A stretch of 64,000 nucleotides of DNA from Litoreibacter ponti (lineage in GTDB: Bacteria > Pseudomonadota > Alphaproteobacteria > Rhodobacterales > Rhodobacteraceae). The notes beneath the pieces were generated by a model. It saw only the letters and a program-made list of their open reading frames with translations, was not told where the DNA came from and searched no databases. The position numbers and the translations under genes were made by a program. The stretch lies in the NCBI RefSeq assembly GCF_003054285.1, contig NZ_QBKS01000001.1, forward strand, positions 1,426,001 through 1,490,000, in the 5' to 3' direction. Position 1 is the stretch's first letter. Every line of letters begins with the position of its first letter. Positions 43,618 through 52,799 of this stretch are shown piece by piece.

Positions 43618-44758
43618 TTTTCGCCCGCATATCCTAGCGGGCTTGTTGTCGCTTGCCGCGCCATTGGCCTTTGCCCAAGGTGTGCCAACCTTCGATGCGG
43701 GCATGTTCCTGCAGCGTGAGCGCGTGTTGCAGCAGGGCGAACAAGATCTGGCGCTCCAGCGGGATCGGTTGACCAAAGAAGAAGAGCTTGAAGAGCTGGA
43801 ACAAGAACAACTTCAAGCGCTGGAAGACATTCTTGATGCCTCGACGCTTGCCAGCGGGAACTCAGGCGCGCTGATCGCGAGCTTGGAAGCTGGTTCATCA
43901 CCTGAAAGCGCCGCAGAGACGCTTTACGGCCCGGTTGACCCAAACCCCGGCGCAGCCCAAATGTTCGGCGATGCTTCCGGCTCGATCGAAGAGCTGATCA
44001 TTCGCGCGGCTCAGGAAACGCACCATATGTCCGGCGTGCGTGCGGCGGGTCTCTCGCCCAAGCAATGGCGCTGCCTGTTGCAGGCGCTGATCTGGCAAGA
44101 AAGCCGTTTCACCATCGGCGCGCGCTCGCCTGTTGGTGCATTTGGCCTGACCCAGATCATGCCTGGCACGGCGCAGGATCTCGGGATATATCCAGCCTAT
44201 TACGAAAACCCCTACATCCAGGTCACCGGCGGCGCGCGCTACCTGGCTCAGATGCTGGCCATGTTTGACGGCAACATCATTCACGGGCTGGCCGCCTACA
44301 ATGCCGGTCCTGGCAATGTGCAGCGCTACGGCGGCGTGCCGCCCTTTGCCGAAACCCAGCACTACGTTCAGGTGATCCCCGAACGCTACAATCTCTACCT
44401 TGCACGCGTCGGCGGTGTTGATGCACTCGGCACAATTGATCCGGTTCTGCTCGCCAACTCCACCATGAGCCTGAACTCGTTCGGCGCAGGCGTCTATGGC
44501 GACTTCTCCTTGGTCTCGGTGCAAGCGGCTGCGCTGCGCGTGCAGGACATCATCACCCGCATTGGTGAGACCGACGACATTCACGCGGCCATGTCGCTCA
44601 ATACCTACGCGCGGGCCGAGCTCGCTCGCCTGCTCGCAATTCGCACGCGCCTCAAGGCCGCTCATACCCGCCCGCTCAGCGCGGCAGAGCTGGCTTTGGC
44701 AGCCGCCCAGGTGCGCGAACAAGACTTCATGCACTTTGATCTGGAGGCTCTCCGATGA
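43610..44758 (+). CDS. Lytic transglycosylase with a VirB5-like N-terminal segment
   Basis: 382 residues from GTG at 43610. Signal peptide ending FAQG, then a Glu/Gln-rich coiled coil (about 35-75), spacer, and an SLT domain: LIWQESRFTIGARSPVGAFG with Glu164 in WQESR, QIMPGTAQDLG, and AAYNAGPGNVQRYGG. The C-terminal third (about 280-380) is helical and not SLT. The first part, AQGVPTFDAGMF followed by Gln-rich sequence, resembles the start of VirB5 encoded next. A second transglycosylase in one secretion locus is unusual. Overlaps virB5 by 4 bases. Confidence 0.85.
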   Translation: MNSFRPHILAGLLSLAAPLAFAQGVPTFDAGMFLQRERVLQQGEQDLALQRDRLTKEEELEELEQEQLQALEDILDASTLASGNSGALIASLEAGSSPESAAETLYGPVDPNPGAAQMFGDASGSIEELIIRAAQETHHMSGVRAAGLSPKQWRCLLQALIWQESRFTIGARSPVGAFGLTQIMPGTAQDLGIYPAYYENPYIQVTGGARYLAQMLAMFDGNIIHGLAAYNAGPGNVQRYGGVPPFAETQHYVQVIPERYNLYLARVGGVDALGTIDPVLLANSTMSLNSFGAGVYGDFSLVSVQAAALRVQDIITRIGETDDIHAAMSLNTYARAELARLLAIRTRLKAAHTRPLSAAELALAAAQVREQDFMHFDLEALR

Positions 44759-45534
44759 TCCGCTTTCTTTCTACCGTTGCCACCTGCGCGTTGCTGGTTG
44801 CCTCACCCCTGTTTGCCCAAGGCGTTCCCACGGTCGACACACGCAACATCGCGCAGGAAATTCGCCAGCTGCAGCAAATGCTGGAGGATTTTGGGATCCA
44901 GACCGACCAGCTCGACACGCTTCTCGAACAGCTCGATCTGGTGCAGCAGCAACTCGACACGCTTAATGAGACCTACGCAGCCCTGACCGGCGCGACGGAT
45001 ATCATTGAAATGGCCATGGGTGGTGATCTCGATGGGCTTCTCGATCAGGAATTCGGCGACCTCCTTGGCACCATCCGGCAAATCCAAAGCGGCGATTTCA
45101 GCGGCCTCATCGGCAACGCGGCCCCTCAGATGGAAGGGCGCATGACGCAAGCTCTGGAGGATGCAGGCTTTGACCAAGATACCCTTTCTGACATGGCCAG
45201 CAGCGGCAATCCAGGGGCGGAACGCATCGCTAGCCAGGCGGGCACCGGGGCGGTGATGTCGGCAGCGGCTGAAAACAGCTATGACGAGGCCGCGCAATCC
45301 TTGGAACGGGTCGAGCAGCTGGTCTCGCTAATCCCCGACATGGAAACGCTCAAGGAAGCCGTCGATCACAACACCCGCGTCACGGCCGAGCTGGCGATTG
45401 CCATGACGCGCATGTGGGAGCTCGAAGCTATTCAGACCGTCGGTGCGGGCCAATCCGGCGTCGTGGATGCCGCCACCCTGGCCGAAGAGCGCCGCTATAT
45501 GGACTTCACCCTGCCAGACCTGCGCGCGGACTGA
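44755..45534 (+). CDS. virB5: VirB5-type minor pilin
   Basis: 259 residues: signal peptide ending PLFAQG, a long Gln/Leu coiled coil (RQLQQMLEDFGIQTDQLDTL), Gly/Asp-rich middle, then helical C-terminus. Typical of VirB5/TrbJ adhesins at the pilus tip. Confidence 0.82.
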   Translation: MIRFLSTVATCALLVASPLFAQGVPTVDTRNIAQEIRQLQQMLEDFGIQTDQLDTLLEQLDLVQQQLDTLNETYAALTGATDIIEMAMGGDLDGLLDQEFGDLLGTIRQIQSGDFSGLIGNAAPQMEGRMTQALEDAGFDQDTLSDMASSGNPGAERIASQAGTGAVMSAAAENSYDEAAQSLERVEQLVSLIPDMETLKEAVDHNTRVTAELAIAMTRMWELEAIQTVGAGQSGVVDAATLAEERRYMDFTLPDLRAD

Positions 45535-45538
45535 CGCC

Positions 45539-46189
45539 ATGAACAGTGAGGCAGAAATTATCGAAGAAGAGCTCGTCTACGGCGCACGACGACGAGAGCT
45601 CATGTGGCAGAAGCTGGGGCTGACAGGCATGGCGTTTGGCATGGCAGGTTGCCTAGCTGCTGCCCTTGTCGCCCTGTTCGACGCGGACCCGCCGCCCATG
45701 ATCGTGCCTTTTGATAGCGAAACCGGCATGGCCCTCCCCAATGCCGTGGTTGAAGCGGTCTCACTCACGGAACGCCCCGCTATCATCGAGGCACAGGTCT
45801 ACCGCTATGTCATTGATCGAGAGACATACAATCAGCTCGACAATGACGTGCGGGTGCGGCGGGTCCTGGACCAGTCGGACGGTGCGGCCGCCGCAGGGCT
45901 GCGCGCGCTTTGGACCAGCGGCCATGAGGCCTATCCACCGGACAGCTATGGCGCAGATGCCCGGCTTGAGGTTGAGGTTCTGTCGATCACTCATATCAGC
46001 GCCAACCGTGCCCAAGTGCGTCTTCGCAAGCGGCTCAACTCGCCGCGCGGCTCTCAAAACGGGCTCTTCACCGCAACGTTGATGTTTGAGTTTCGGCCCG
46101 AGAATAGCCGGTCGATCGACGACGTCTGGCAGAACCCTTTCGGCTTCACTGTCACCGAATACGCGATCCGCTCGGATCGTCTGGAGTAA
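45539..46189 (+). CDS. virB8: VirB8-type assembly factor
   Basis: 216 residues from ATG 45539. Short cytoplasmic tail, one transmembrane segment (about 25-47), then a periplasmic NTF2-like domain with RVRRVLDQSD and LMFEFRPENSR. Nucleates the pore. Confidence 0.88.
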   Translation: MNSEAEIIEEELVYGARRRELMWQKLGLTGMAFGMAGCLAAALVALFDADPPPMIVPFDSETGMALPNAVVEAVSLTERPAIIEAQVYRYVIDRETYNQLDNDVRVRRVLDQSDGAAAAGLRALWTSGHEAYPPDSYGADARLEVEVLSITHISANRAQVRLRKRLNSPRGSQNGLFTATLMFEFRPENSRSIDDVWQNPFGFTVTEYAIRSDRLE

Positions 46190-46192
46190 ACC

Positions 46193-46888
46193 ATGCGTCG
46201 CCTGTTCCTGATCCTCGTCTTCATTGTTCCGCTTGCTGGCACCGCCTTTGCCGAAACGCAGCCACGACAAGGCCCCTATGATGCCCGCGTCCGGCTGGCC
46301 ACCTATCAGGATGGACAGGTCTACCGCATCCGCACCAGCTTAACCCATGTGACCAGCATCGAGTTTGGCCAGGGCGAGACCATCCGCTCGATCATTGCGG
46401 GCGACACTGAAGGCTTCCTTTTGGACGGCGTGCCCGGCGGCCAGGCCTTTGCGATCAAGCCTGTCACGAGCGGAGCGCATACCAACATCACCGTCTACAC
46501 CAACCGGCGCAGCTATTATTTCAACGTCACCGAGGCGAGTTCGCCGACCTTCTATGTCATCCGCTTTACCTATCCCGAGGCGGCCCCTCAACAATCGCGT
46601 GTAGCCGCAAGCCAGCCTGCAAACCACGCCTACGGCGTCAGCGCACGATCCGAGATCACCCCGCGCGAAATCTGGGACGACGGAACTTTCACCTATTTCC
46701 GCTTCGCCGCAAACGCGCCGCTACCCGCGATCTTTCGCTGGTCCGGTGGCAATGAGCGCAGCGTGAATGCGCTCGTGCGGCCAGACGGTGTGATCCGCGT
46801 GTCAGGTGTCAGCGATCGATGGGTCCTCAGGCTCGGCGAGGACGAGATTTGCGTCCAAGAGATGAGCGAGGCAAACCACGATGAGTGA
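46193..46888 (+). CDS. virB9: VirB9-type outer-membrane-associated protein
   Basis: 231 residues. Signal peptide (about 1-20, ending TAFA), N-terminal beta domain, linker, and the C-terminal VirB9/CagX domain with TYFRFAANAPLPAIF and VSGVSDRWVLRLGEDEICV. Part of the core channel with VirB7 and VirB10. Confidence 0.9.
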   Translation: MRRLFLILVFIVPLAGTAFAETQPRQGPYDARVRLATYQDGQVYRIRTSLTHVTSIEFGQGETIRSIIAGDTEGFLLDGVPGGQAFAIKPVTSGAHTNITVYTNRRSYYFNVTEASSPTFYVIRFTYPEAAPQQSRVAASQPANHAYGVSARSEITPREIWDDGTFTYFRFAANAPLPAIFRWSGGNERSVNALVRPDGVIRVSGVSDRWVLRLGEDEICVQEMSEANHDE

Positions 46889-48197
46889 AACAGCTGAGCT
46901 TAAGAAACGCCTCGAAGCGCTTGAAGGAAAACCACAAAACCCAAAGGCGCGTCCGTCTTTAATCACCGTTGCGCTCGGCATTGGGGCAATCGCCGCCCTT
47001 GGCGGCCTCTTGCTGCTGTTCTCTGGCGGCTCTGAACCCGAAAGCCTGGAAACAGCCTCACCGGATGAATTCCAAGCGGCCGGTCCGGGGTTTGGAGACC
47101 TTGAACCAACCCCTGCACCGATTGACGCATCGCCACTTCCAGCAGAGTCAGAACCAGACAGCGAAACAGACGAGCTGCGCGCGCAAATGGACGCCATGCG
47201 GGAAGAACTTGAAACCCTGCGCAACGCACCTGTTGCTGAAGCCCCAACTGTCGACCTCGAGGCATTGGATTCCCTGGGCGCAGAGATCAATGCCCTGCGC
47301 AGTGAGGCAGCTGCAACACAGGCCGCCCTGCGCGAGGAATTGGAAGAACGTGCACGACAAATCCAGCGACTGCAGAATGATCTGGAACTTGCGCGCCTGG
47401 AAACCCCGCGCACGCCCGCTCCAACCGGCCACACGGCCGAAGAGCTGCGTCTTCAAGAGCTCGAGCGGCGGCGGCAAGCCGAACTTGAGGAACTTCAAGC
47501 CCGTATTGCTAGCCCAATCATCGCCTTTGGCGGTTCGGGCACCGGCAATGCAGAGACCGCCGCGCAGCAGCGGCGGCTTGATGGCGACACAGACTTTGTC
47601 CGCAATGGCGCTGAACCCGCTGAGGTGGCGCAGGCCCAGTTGATCGTGAACCCGTCAAACACCGTTGTTCAGGGCACGATGATCCAGGCCGTGCTGGAGA
47701 CCGCAATCGACAGCTCGCTCGCCGGTCAGGTCCGCGCGATGGTATCGGAAGATGTCCATGCGTATGACGGCTCGCGAATCCTGATCCCACGCGGAGCGCG
47801 GCTGATTGGACGGTATCAATCTGGCCTCGATATCGCACAGCAACGCGTGACGATCGCCTGGGACAGGATCATTCTACCCAGCAACCAAACCGTTGAAATC
47901 AGCGCATTCGGTGGCGACGAACTGGGGCGCTCCGGCACAACTGGTTTCGTCGACAGCCGCTTTGGCACGCGGTTCGGGTCAGCCGCCCTAATATCGCTGA
48001 TCGGAGCCTTGCCCGCCGTGGCAGCCCAGAACACCGAAGATGAGATCACCTCAGATGTGCTAGAGGGTATTGGCGAAGACCTGCAAGACAGCGCTCAAAG
48101 CGTGATTGGCGAATATCTCTCCGTCTCGCCCGTGATCTATGTGGATCATGGTGCCCGCGTCACCGTGATGGTCGACCGCGATTTGGAGATTTTCTGA
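46881..48197 (+). CDS. virB10: VirB10-type core channel protein
   Basis: 438 residues. Transmembrane segment about 27-47, a Pro- and acid-rich spacer with two coiled-coil parts (about 95-205), then the C-terminal beta barrel: VQGTMIQAVLETAI, LIPRGARLIGRYQSG, RIILPSNQTVEI, ending YVDHGARVTVMVDRDLEIF. Spans both membranes and senses ATP use. Confidence 0.92.
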   Translation: MSETAELKKRLEALEGKPQNPKARPSLITVALGIGAIAALGGLLLLFSGGSEPESLETASPDEFQAAGPGFGDLEPTPAPIDASPLPAESEPDSETDELRAQMDAMREELETLRNAPVAEAPTVDLEALDSLGAEINALRSEAAATQAALREELEERARQIQRLQNDLELARLETPRTPAPTGHTAEELRLQELERRRQAELEELQARIASPIIAFGGSGTGNAETAAQQRRLDGDTDFVRNGAEPAEVAQAQLIVNPSNTVVQGTMIQAVLETAIDSSLAGQVRAMVSEDVHAYDGSRILIPRGARLIGRYQSGLDIAQQRVTIAWDRIILPSNQTVEISAFGGDELGRSGTTGFVDSRFGTRFGSAALISLIGALPAVAAQNTEDEITSDVLEGIGEDLQDSAQSVIGEYLSVSPVIYVDHGARVTVMVDRDLEIF

Positions 48198-48199
48198 TC

Positions 48200-49195
48200 A
48201 TGGCGGCCAGCTATCTGCAAAGCTCAATGGACAAGATCCTCGAAGCGCGCGATCCAAAGCTGATCGAGCTTTGTATCAACCCTGACGGCACGCTTTGGGC
48301 CGAGTTTCAGGGGGATCACTTTATGCGGCGCGTCAGTCGACAGCTCTCGCAGAACGAGATCAAGGACTTGGGTAATCAGATTGCGTCCGCCGCGAACACC
48401 ACGCTCAGCCGGACCAAGCCTATCGTCTCGGTCAGCATCACCTATCGCGACCGCCCGATCCGCGCGCAAGTCATCCAGCCCCCCGCTGTCGATGGCGGTT
48501 ACGCGATTTCGCTGCGGTTCTTTGCGGACCTGCCATTGGATCAGATCAAGCTGTCCTACCTGTTCGGAAAAGAGCGCAGCAATGAGAGCGCAAGGCGACA
48601 ACGCAATGCCGAGCTGCGAGATGTCGTGGCCACCGGCGACATCGACGCCGCGATCAAGTTCTGCGTCACTCACAAGCTCAACATGATCGTTTCCGGCGGG
48701 ACCTCGACCGGCAAGACCGTCACGGCGCGCAAGATCCTCTCCTTCGTGCCTGCCGACGAGCGCATCGTTACCATCGAAGAGGCCGCTGAGTTGCGTCCGA
48801 CGCAACCCAATACCGTCACGCTAATGTCTGATCGCGATGAAGCCACGCGCAGCGCTGATGTCCTGCTGACTTCCACCCTGCGCATGCGCCCGGACCGTAT
48901 TGTCCTGGGCGAAGTGCGTGGAAAAGAAGCTATGACCTTCCTTGAGGCTATCAACACAGGTCATGGTGGCTCACTCACCACGCTGCACGCCGAAACACCG
49001 CAACTGGCTGTTCAACGCTTAGCGATCGCCGCCCTGAAAACCGATGTGCCCATGACATACCAGGACATGAACGACTACATCACTCGCTCGATCGATGTGA
49101 TTATCCAGGCCGGTCGCCATGAAGGCACGCGCGGCATCACCGAATTCTACCTGCCGATTGATCCGGCCCATTCGAAGGAAACAGCCCATGTTTGA
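48200..49195 (+). CDS. virB11: VirB11-type secretion ATPase
   Basis: 331 residues. GGTSTGKTVTARKIL Walker A (about 164), ASP-type IVTIEEAAEL, and HGGSLTTLHAET with the catalytic switch. Two-ring hexamer of the GspE family. Confidence 0.94.
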   Translation: MAASYLQSSMDKILEARDPKLIELCINPDGTLWAEFQGDHFMRRVSRQLSQNEIKDLGNQIASAANTTLSRTKPIVSVSITYRDRPIRAQVIQPPAVDGGYAISLRFFADLPLDQIKLSYLFGKERSNESARRQRNAELRDVVATGDIDAAIKFCVTHKLNMIVSGGTSTGKTVTARKILSFVPADERIVTIEEAAELRPTQPNTVTLMSDRDEATRSADVLLTSTLRMRPDRIVLGEVRGKEAMTFLEAINTGHGGSLTTLHAETPQLAVQRLAIAALKTDVPMTYQDMNDYITRSIDVIIQAGRHEGTRGITEFYLPIDPAHSKETAHV

Positions 49196-49379
49196 ATACA
49201 AGATTGAACAGATCAACACCGCCAAAACCAAGCCACCGAAGATCGAAGCGCAGCTGACCGCTCTTGGCCAGGATGGTTGGGAGTTGGTCTCCGTCATGCC
49301 GGATTTCGATGGCGAACACATCCTGAAGGCTTTCCTGAAACGCGACATCTGGCGTGTCAAACCGACCGAGAAAGCATAG
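49188..49379 (+). CDS. DUF4177-like small protein
   Basis: 63 residues from the ATG at 49188. FEYKIEQINT, LGQDGWELVSVMPDF and FLKRDIW match the small DUF4177 beta-sheet fold. Role unknown; overlaps virB11 by 8 bases, precedes virB6. Confidence 0.72.
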   Translation: MFEYKIEQINTAKTKPPKIEAQLTALGQDGWELVSVMPDFDGEHILKAFLKRDIWRVKPTEKA

Positions 49380-49388
49380 GAGCACCCA

Positions 49389-50387
49389 ATGGGCGTCGTC
49401 ACTTGGATGGTTGAGACAACCGACAACTTTCTGAACGACGCAGCCCAAACCACATTTGGCAACGTCGCCGGTCAGCTGGGCGGTGTCATTGCCGTGGCCT
49501 CGACGCTCGCCGTGATCGGCGTCTTCCTCAACATGGTGTTTCAGTACAAATCCATGGATGGGCGGACCGCGTTCTGGTTCTCCCTGAAGCTCATGCTGAT
49601 CTCCCTCTTTGCGATGAACTGGGTCCAATTCAACGCAGTAGCCAGTGCCCTCATCAACGGACTCGACCAGCTCGCGGGCGGCATGGTGGCAGGACTTGGC
49701 GGCGGCGGCGCAGGTGCATCTTACTTTGCCGAGGCCTTCGACGATCTCATCGAGGAATTTGGCGACTACCTGAACGCCGCCGGAGACAACATGCATTGGA
49801 TGGCTGGGGCTCTTATCGGCGCGATTGGTGCGTTTCTTCTGGGCGTCATCGGCGCGCTCTGCGGCCTTGTCCTGATCTTCGCAAAGATCATGCTGGCCTT
49901 CATGATCGGCATCGCCCCCATCATGATCGCGCTTTCGCTGTTCGACGTCAGCAAGGACTATTTCCACCGCTGGCTATCGAGCACAGTGTCCTACGCGCTC
50001 TACCCTCTCGTGATCGCAGGTGTGTTTTCAACGGTCGTCGGGATGTCGCGCTCGCTGATGACCGAACTCGGAGATCCGTCCGGCGCAAGCAACATCGGCG
50101 CGCTGGTGCCCTTCTTCATGATGATATTCCTCGCAGGCGGCATGATCATCGCCACCCCGCTGATCGTCCGTTCAATCTCGGGCAATTTCATGATGGTCGG
50201 GCCGCCAAGCATTCCCGGTCCTGGCGGGTTCGCCAAGGGCTTGATCGGAACCAAAGGCTCGCGGGCACGGGCGCGGTTTGGGACCAGGTCGAATGCGGAG
50301 ATTGCAGGGGCCGGGATACGGCAAGCGGGTGGTGCAGGTGTTTCGATGGTTCAGAGAGTGGCGGAACGGACCAAGCGGTTGGTGTGA
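49389..50387 (+). CDS. virB6: VirB6-type polytopic membrane protein
   Basis: 332 residues with five to six hydrophobic helices and the TrbL/VirB6 pattern (GVFLNMVFQYKSMDGRTAF and DVSKDYFHRWLSSTVSYALY). It forms part of the DNA channel in the inner membrane. In the common virB order this gene sits between virB5 and virB8; here it is last. Confidence 0.88.
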   Translation: MGVVTWMVETTDNFLNDAAQTTFGNVAGQLGGVIAVASTLAVIGVFLNMVFQYKSMDGRTAFWFSLKLMLISLFAMNWVQFNAVASALINGLDQLAGGMVAGLGGGGAGASYFAEAFDDLIEEFGDYLNAAGDNMHWMAGALIGAIGAFLLGVIGALCGLVLIFAKIMLAFMIGIAPIMIALSLFDVSKDYFHRWLSSTVSYALYPLVIAGVFSTVVGMSRSLMTELGDPSGASNIGALVPFFMMIFLAGGMIIATPLIVRSISGNFMMVGPPSIPGPGGFAKGLIGTKGSRARARFGTRSNAEIAGAGIRQAGGAGVSMVQRVAERTKRLV

Positions 50388-50519
50388 GCGGCCCTTTGCG
50401 GCCCTTTGTTCAGCGCGAATTTTGCATAGTGGCAACTCCTTGGAAGCCGCTGATCATCCTCGACTTACACATGAAAGCCACACGAGCATGTTTGCGATTA
50501 AGCTGGGATACAGTCTCGG

Positions 50520-51710
50520 ATGCTGGCTTTGCGGAAAATGAAAAACAAGTTACTACGAAGGAAAGAGAACAAGAATGCGAGCGACTCCCATATGGATCAA
50601 ACAAACAACGACAAAATTGAGGAACCAGAGGGCGTAGACGACCCACTTGATGTTGGGTGGGCAGATTACCCGCTGGACGCCGTATTCGTACGCTCTGAAC
50701 CGCGGACAGTAGGTGACGTTGTCGATCGCATCCGTCGCGAGCGCTATATCCTCGATCCAGACTTTCAGCGTGATTTTGTTTGGTCAAACCCTAAGCAGTC
50801 AAAGCTGATTGAAAGCTGTATTATGCGTATACCTTTGCCAGTCTTTTATGTCGCTGAGGCTAAAGACGGAAGGATCATTGTAGTCGATGGACTGCAGCGC
50901 CTAACGACCTTCTACCGGTTTATCAACGATCAGTTTCGACTAACGAGCCTTGGCGCGAAAGAAAGTGATTCCGATCACCCACTAGAAGGAAAACTATTCA
51001 AAGAACTTCCAGTATCGCTTCAGGAGCGTGTTTTGGACACGCCCCTCACAATGTATATTCTTGATGCCAAAGCGCCAGAACGAGCACGACTTGATATTTT
51101 CGAAAGGGTCAATAGCGGTGAGCCACTAACCCGACAGCAGATGCGAAATGCGCTGTATAACGGGCCTGCGACGGTATGGCTCAAGAAAGCAGCGGAAAGC
51201 CCGATCTTCCGGAATGCGACAGGGCGTTCATTAAATGCTCGAACAATGCGGGATCGCGAGGCAATCAATCGATTTTGCGCTTTTAAGCTTTTAACGACTA
51301 GCGATTATCGTGGCGACATGGACACCTTCTTGGCAAAGGGATTGGCGGCATTGGCCACGCTTAGCGATGTCGAACGAAACGAATTACACACTCAATTTGA
51401 AAATTCGATGTCGCTAAATCAAGAGATATTCAAAGAACATGCATTCCGCAAATCGCTTGCGAATGGCCCGGCAGCAACCCGCAGCGTCATTAACATCTCA
51501 CTATTTGAAGTTTGCGCTGTGACGATGGCTGAGCTTGGCTCACTTGATGAAATGCGGAAAAACCTTCTACGGGATAAGATAATCAGATTGCTAGGCGATG
51601 AAAAATTTGTAACCGCCATCACCTATTCAACCAATAGTTCTACACAGGTCCGGGCACGCTTTGGCATGATGGAAGGAGCTGTTGCTGACTTACAAGAGGC
51701 TGAATTATGA
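50520..51710 (+). CDS. DUF262 protein (GmrS/DndB-type fold), first gene of a three-gene system
   Basis: 396 residues; the start could also be 50538 or 50592. DPDFQRDFVWSN (79-90) and the signature VVDGLQRLTTFYRF (121-134) mark DUF262. That domain occurs in type IV restriction (GmrSD), BrxU and other antiphage proteins, where it hydrolyses nucleotide and controls a nuclease; here no DUF1571/HNH nuclease domain follows. Overlaps the ATPase gene (ATGA at 51707-51710). Confidence 0.78.
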   Translation: MLALRKMKNKLLRRKENKNASDSHMDQTNNDKIEEPEGVDDPLDVGWADYPLDAVFVRSEPRTVGDVVDRIRRERYILDPDFQRDFVWSNPKQSKLIESCIMRIPLPVFYVAEAKDGRIIVVDGLQRLTTFYRFINDQFRLTSLGAKESDSDHPLEGKLFKELPVSLQERVLDTPLTMYILDAKAPERARLDIFERVNSGEPLTRQQMRNALYNGPATVWLKKAAESPIFRNATGRSLNARTMRDREAINRFCAFKLLTTSDYRGDMDTFLAKGLAALATLSDVERNELHTQFENSMSLNQEIFKEHAFRKSLANGPAATRSVINISLFEVCAVTMAELGSLDEMRKNLLRDKIIRLLGDEKFVTAITYSTNSSTQVRARFGMMEGAVADLQEAEL

Positions 51711-52795
51711 ACGAACGAGCAGTGCATGCGGTCTCAATGGAGGGTTTCAAGTGCTTTGATAACTTGCGGTTGGAGTTGGGTCGGTTGACGTTAGTGACCG
51801 GCTTTAATGGTGGCGGAAAATCAACAGCGCTGCAGCCGCTATTACTCTTCGCTCAGGCCCTGCGACTAGCCAGATTGGATGCGCTGCCGCTCAATGGGCC
51901 ACTGGTGAGACTCGGTACCGCAGGTGACATATCATCGAAACAGTCAGAACGACGGATGCAGCTTAAAGTCGAAGACGATGAAGGTAGCTTTGCGGTGGAG
52001 CCTAGTCTAAGGGCAGGCGATCGAATATTGCCATTGCCGGTTCCTTCGGGGAACCCTTTGAGCAAAAATTTAGAACGTGTATTTCGAACTCTCTCTTTTC
52101 TTGGTGCGGTCCGCATAGGTGCGGAAGATGCTTTCCCGATCCCGGAGAGTGTCGAAGCTCCCGATGTTGGCCATGACGGACGGTTTGCCCCATACTGGTT
52201 CGACCAATTAGCCGATGAGGACGTTGACACTTTGCGACATTTCCCTGGGTCGGAAGCGGCAACTTTTCGTAAACAGTTGGATTCTTGGCTCGCCAGCCTG
52301 TTTCCAGGTGCCGCAGCTAATGTTCAGAATGTAACGACTACTTCCCAAATGAACCTTCAGTTTCGACTGTCTGAGCTCGGATCATGGCAAAGACCATCAA
52401 ATATCGGTTATGGCTTGACCTATGCCTTTCCAATACTCGTCGCGTTATTGGCAGCCAGCTCGGAACAGGTGATTGTGATCGACAGCCCTGAAGCTCATCT
52501 CCACCCTTCTGCTCAGTCTCAAATGGGTCGAATACTAGCTGCGTTTGCTAATGCGGGCGTTCAGATCGTAGTGGAGACGCATAGCGATCATCTTTTAAAT
52601 GGTGTGCGGTTAGCTCTACGCGATGGACATCTGCCGCCATCTGATCTGCGCATCCATTTCTTCAAGGGAGCAAATGGCAAAAACCACGGGGTGACAACGC
52701 CGGGAATCGGAGCGGGCGGAGACATTTACGAATGGCCAGAAGGTTTCTTTGATCAAAGCGAAAAGGACCTATCCAGGCTTGCTGGCTGGATCTGA
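51707..52795 (+). CDS. AAA ATPase (DUF3696/AAA_15 type)
   Basis: 362 residues. Walker A GFNGGGKST (32-40) after a short ABC/RecF-type start (MEGFKCFDNLRLELGRL), signature region LSELGSWQRPSNIGYGLTY, Walker B VIVIDSPEAHLHPSAQ (about 254), and D-loop/H-loop ETHSDHLLNGVRLAL. Close to overcoming-lysogenisation (OLD) and DUF3696 ATPases found in antiphage pairs. No TOPRIM nuclease is fused. Confidence 0.85.
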   Translation: MNERAVHAVSMEGFKCFDNLRLELGRLTLVTGFNGGGKSTALQPLLLFAQALRLARLDALPLNGPLVRLGTAGDISSKQSERRMQLKVEDDEGSFAVEPSLRAGDRILPLPVPSGNPLSKNLERVFRTLSFLGAVRIGAEDAFPIPESVEAPDVGHDGRFAPYWFDQLADEDVDTLRHFPGSEAATFRKQLDSWLASLFPGAAANVQNVTTTSQMNLQFRLSELGSWQRPSNIGYGLTYAFPILVALLAASSEQVIVIDSPEAHLHPSAQSQMGRILAAFANAGVQIVVETHSDHLLNGVRLALRDGHLPPSDLRIHFFKGANGKNHGVTTPGIGAGGDIYEWPEGFFDQSEKDLSRLAGWI

Positions 52796-52799
52796 GCGG

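Noticed and set aside
50388..50420. Direct repeat CGGCCCTTTG twice after virB6
   Set aside because: Only two adjacent short copies; more likely chance or a weak terminator than a functional repeat.
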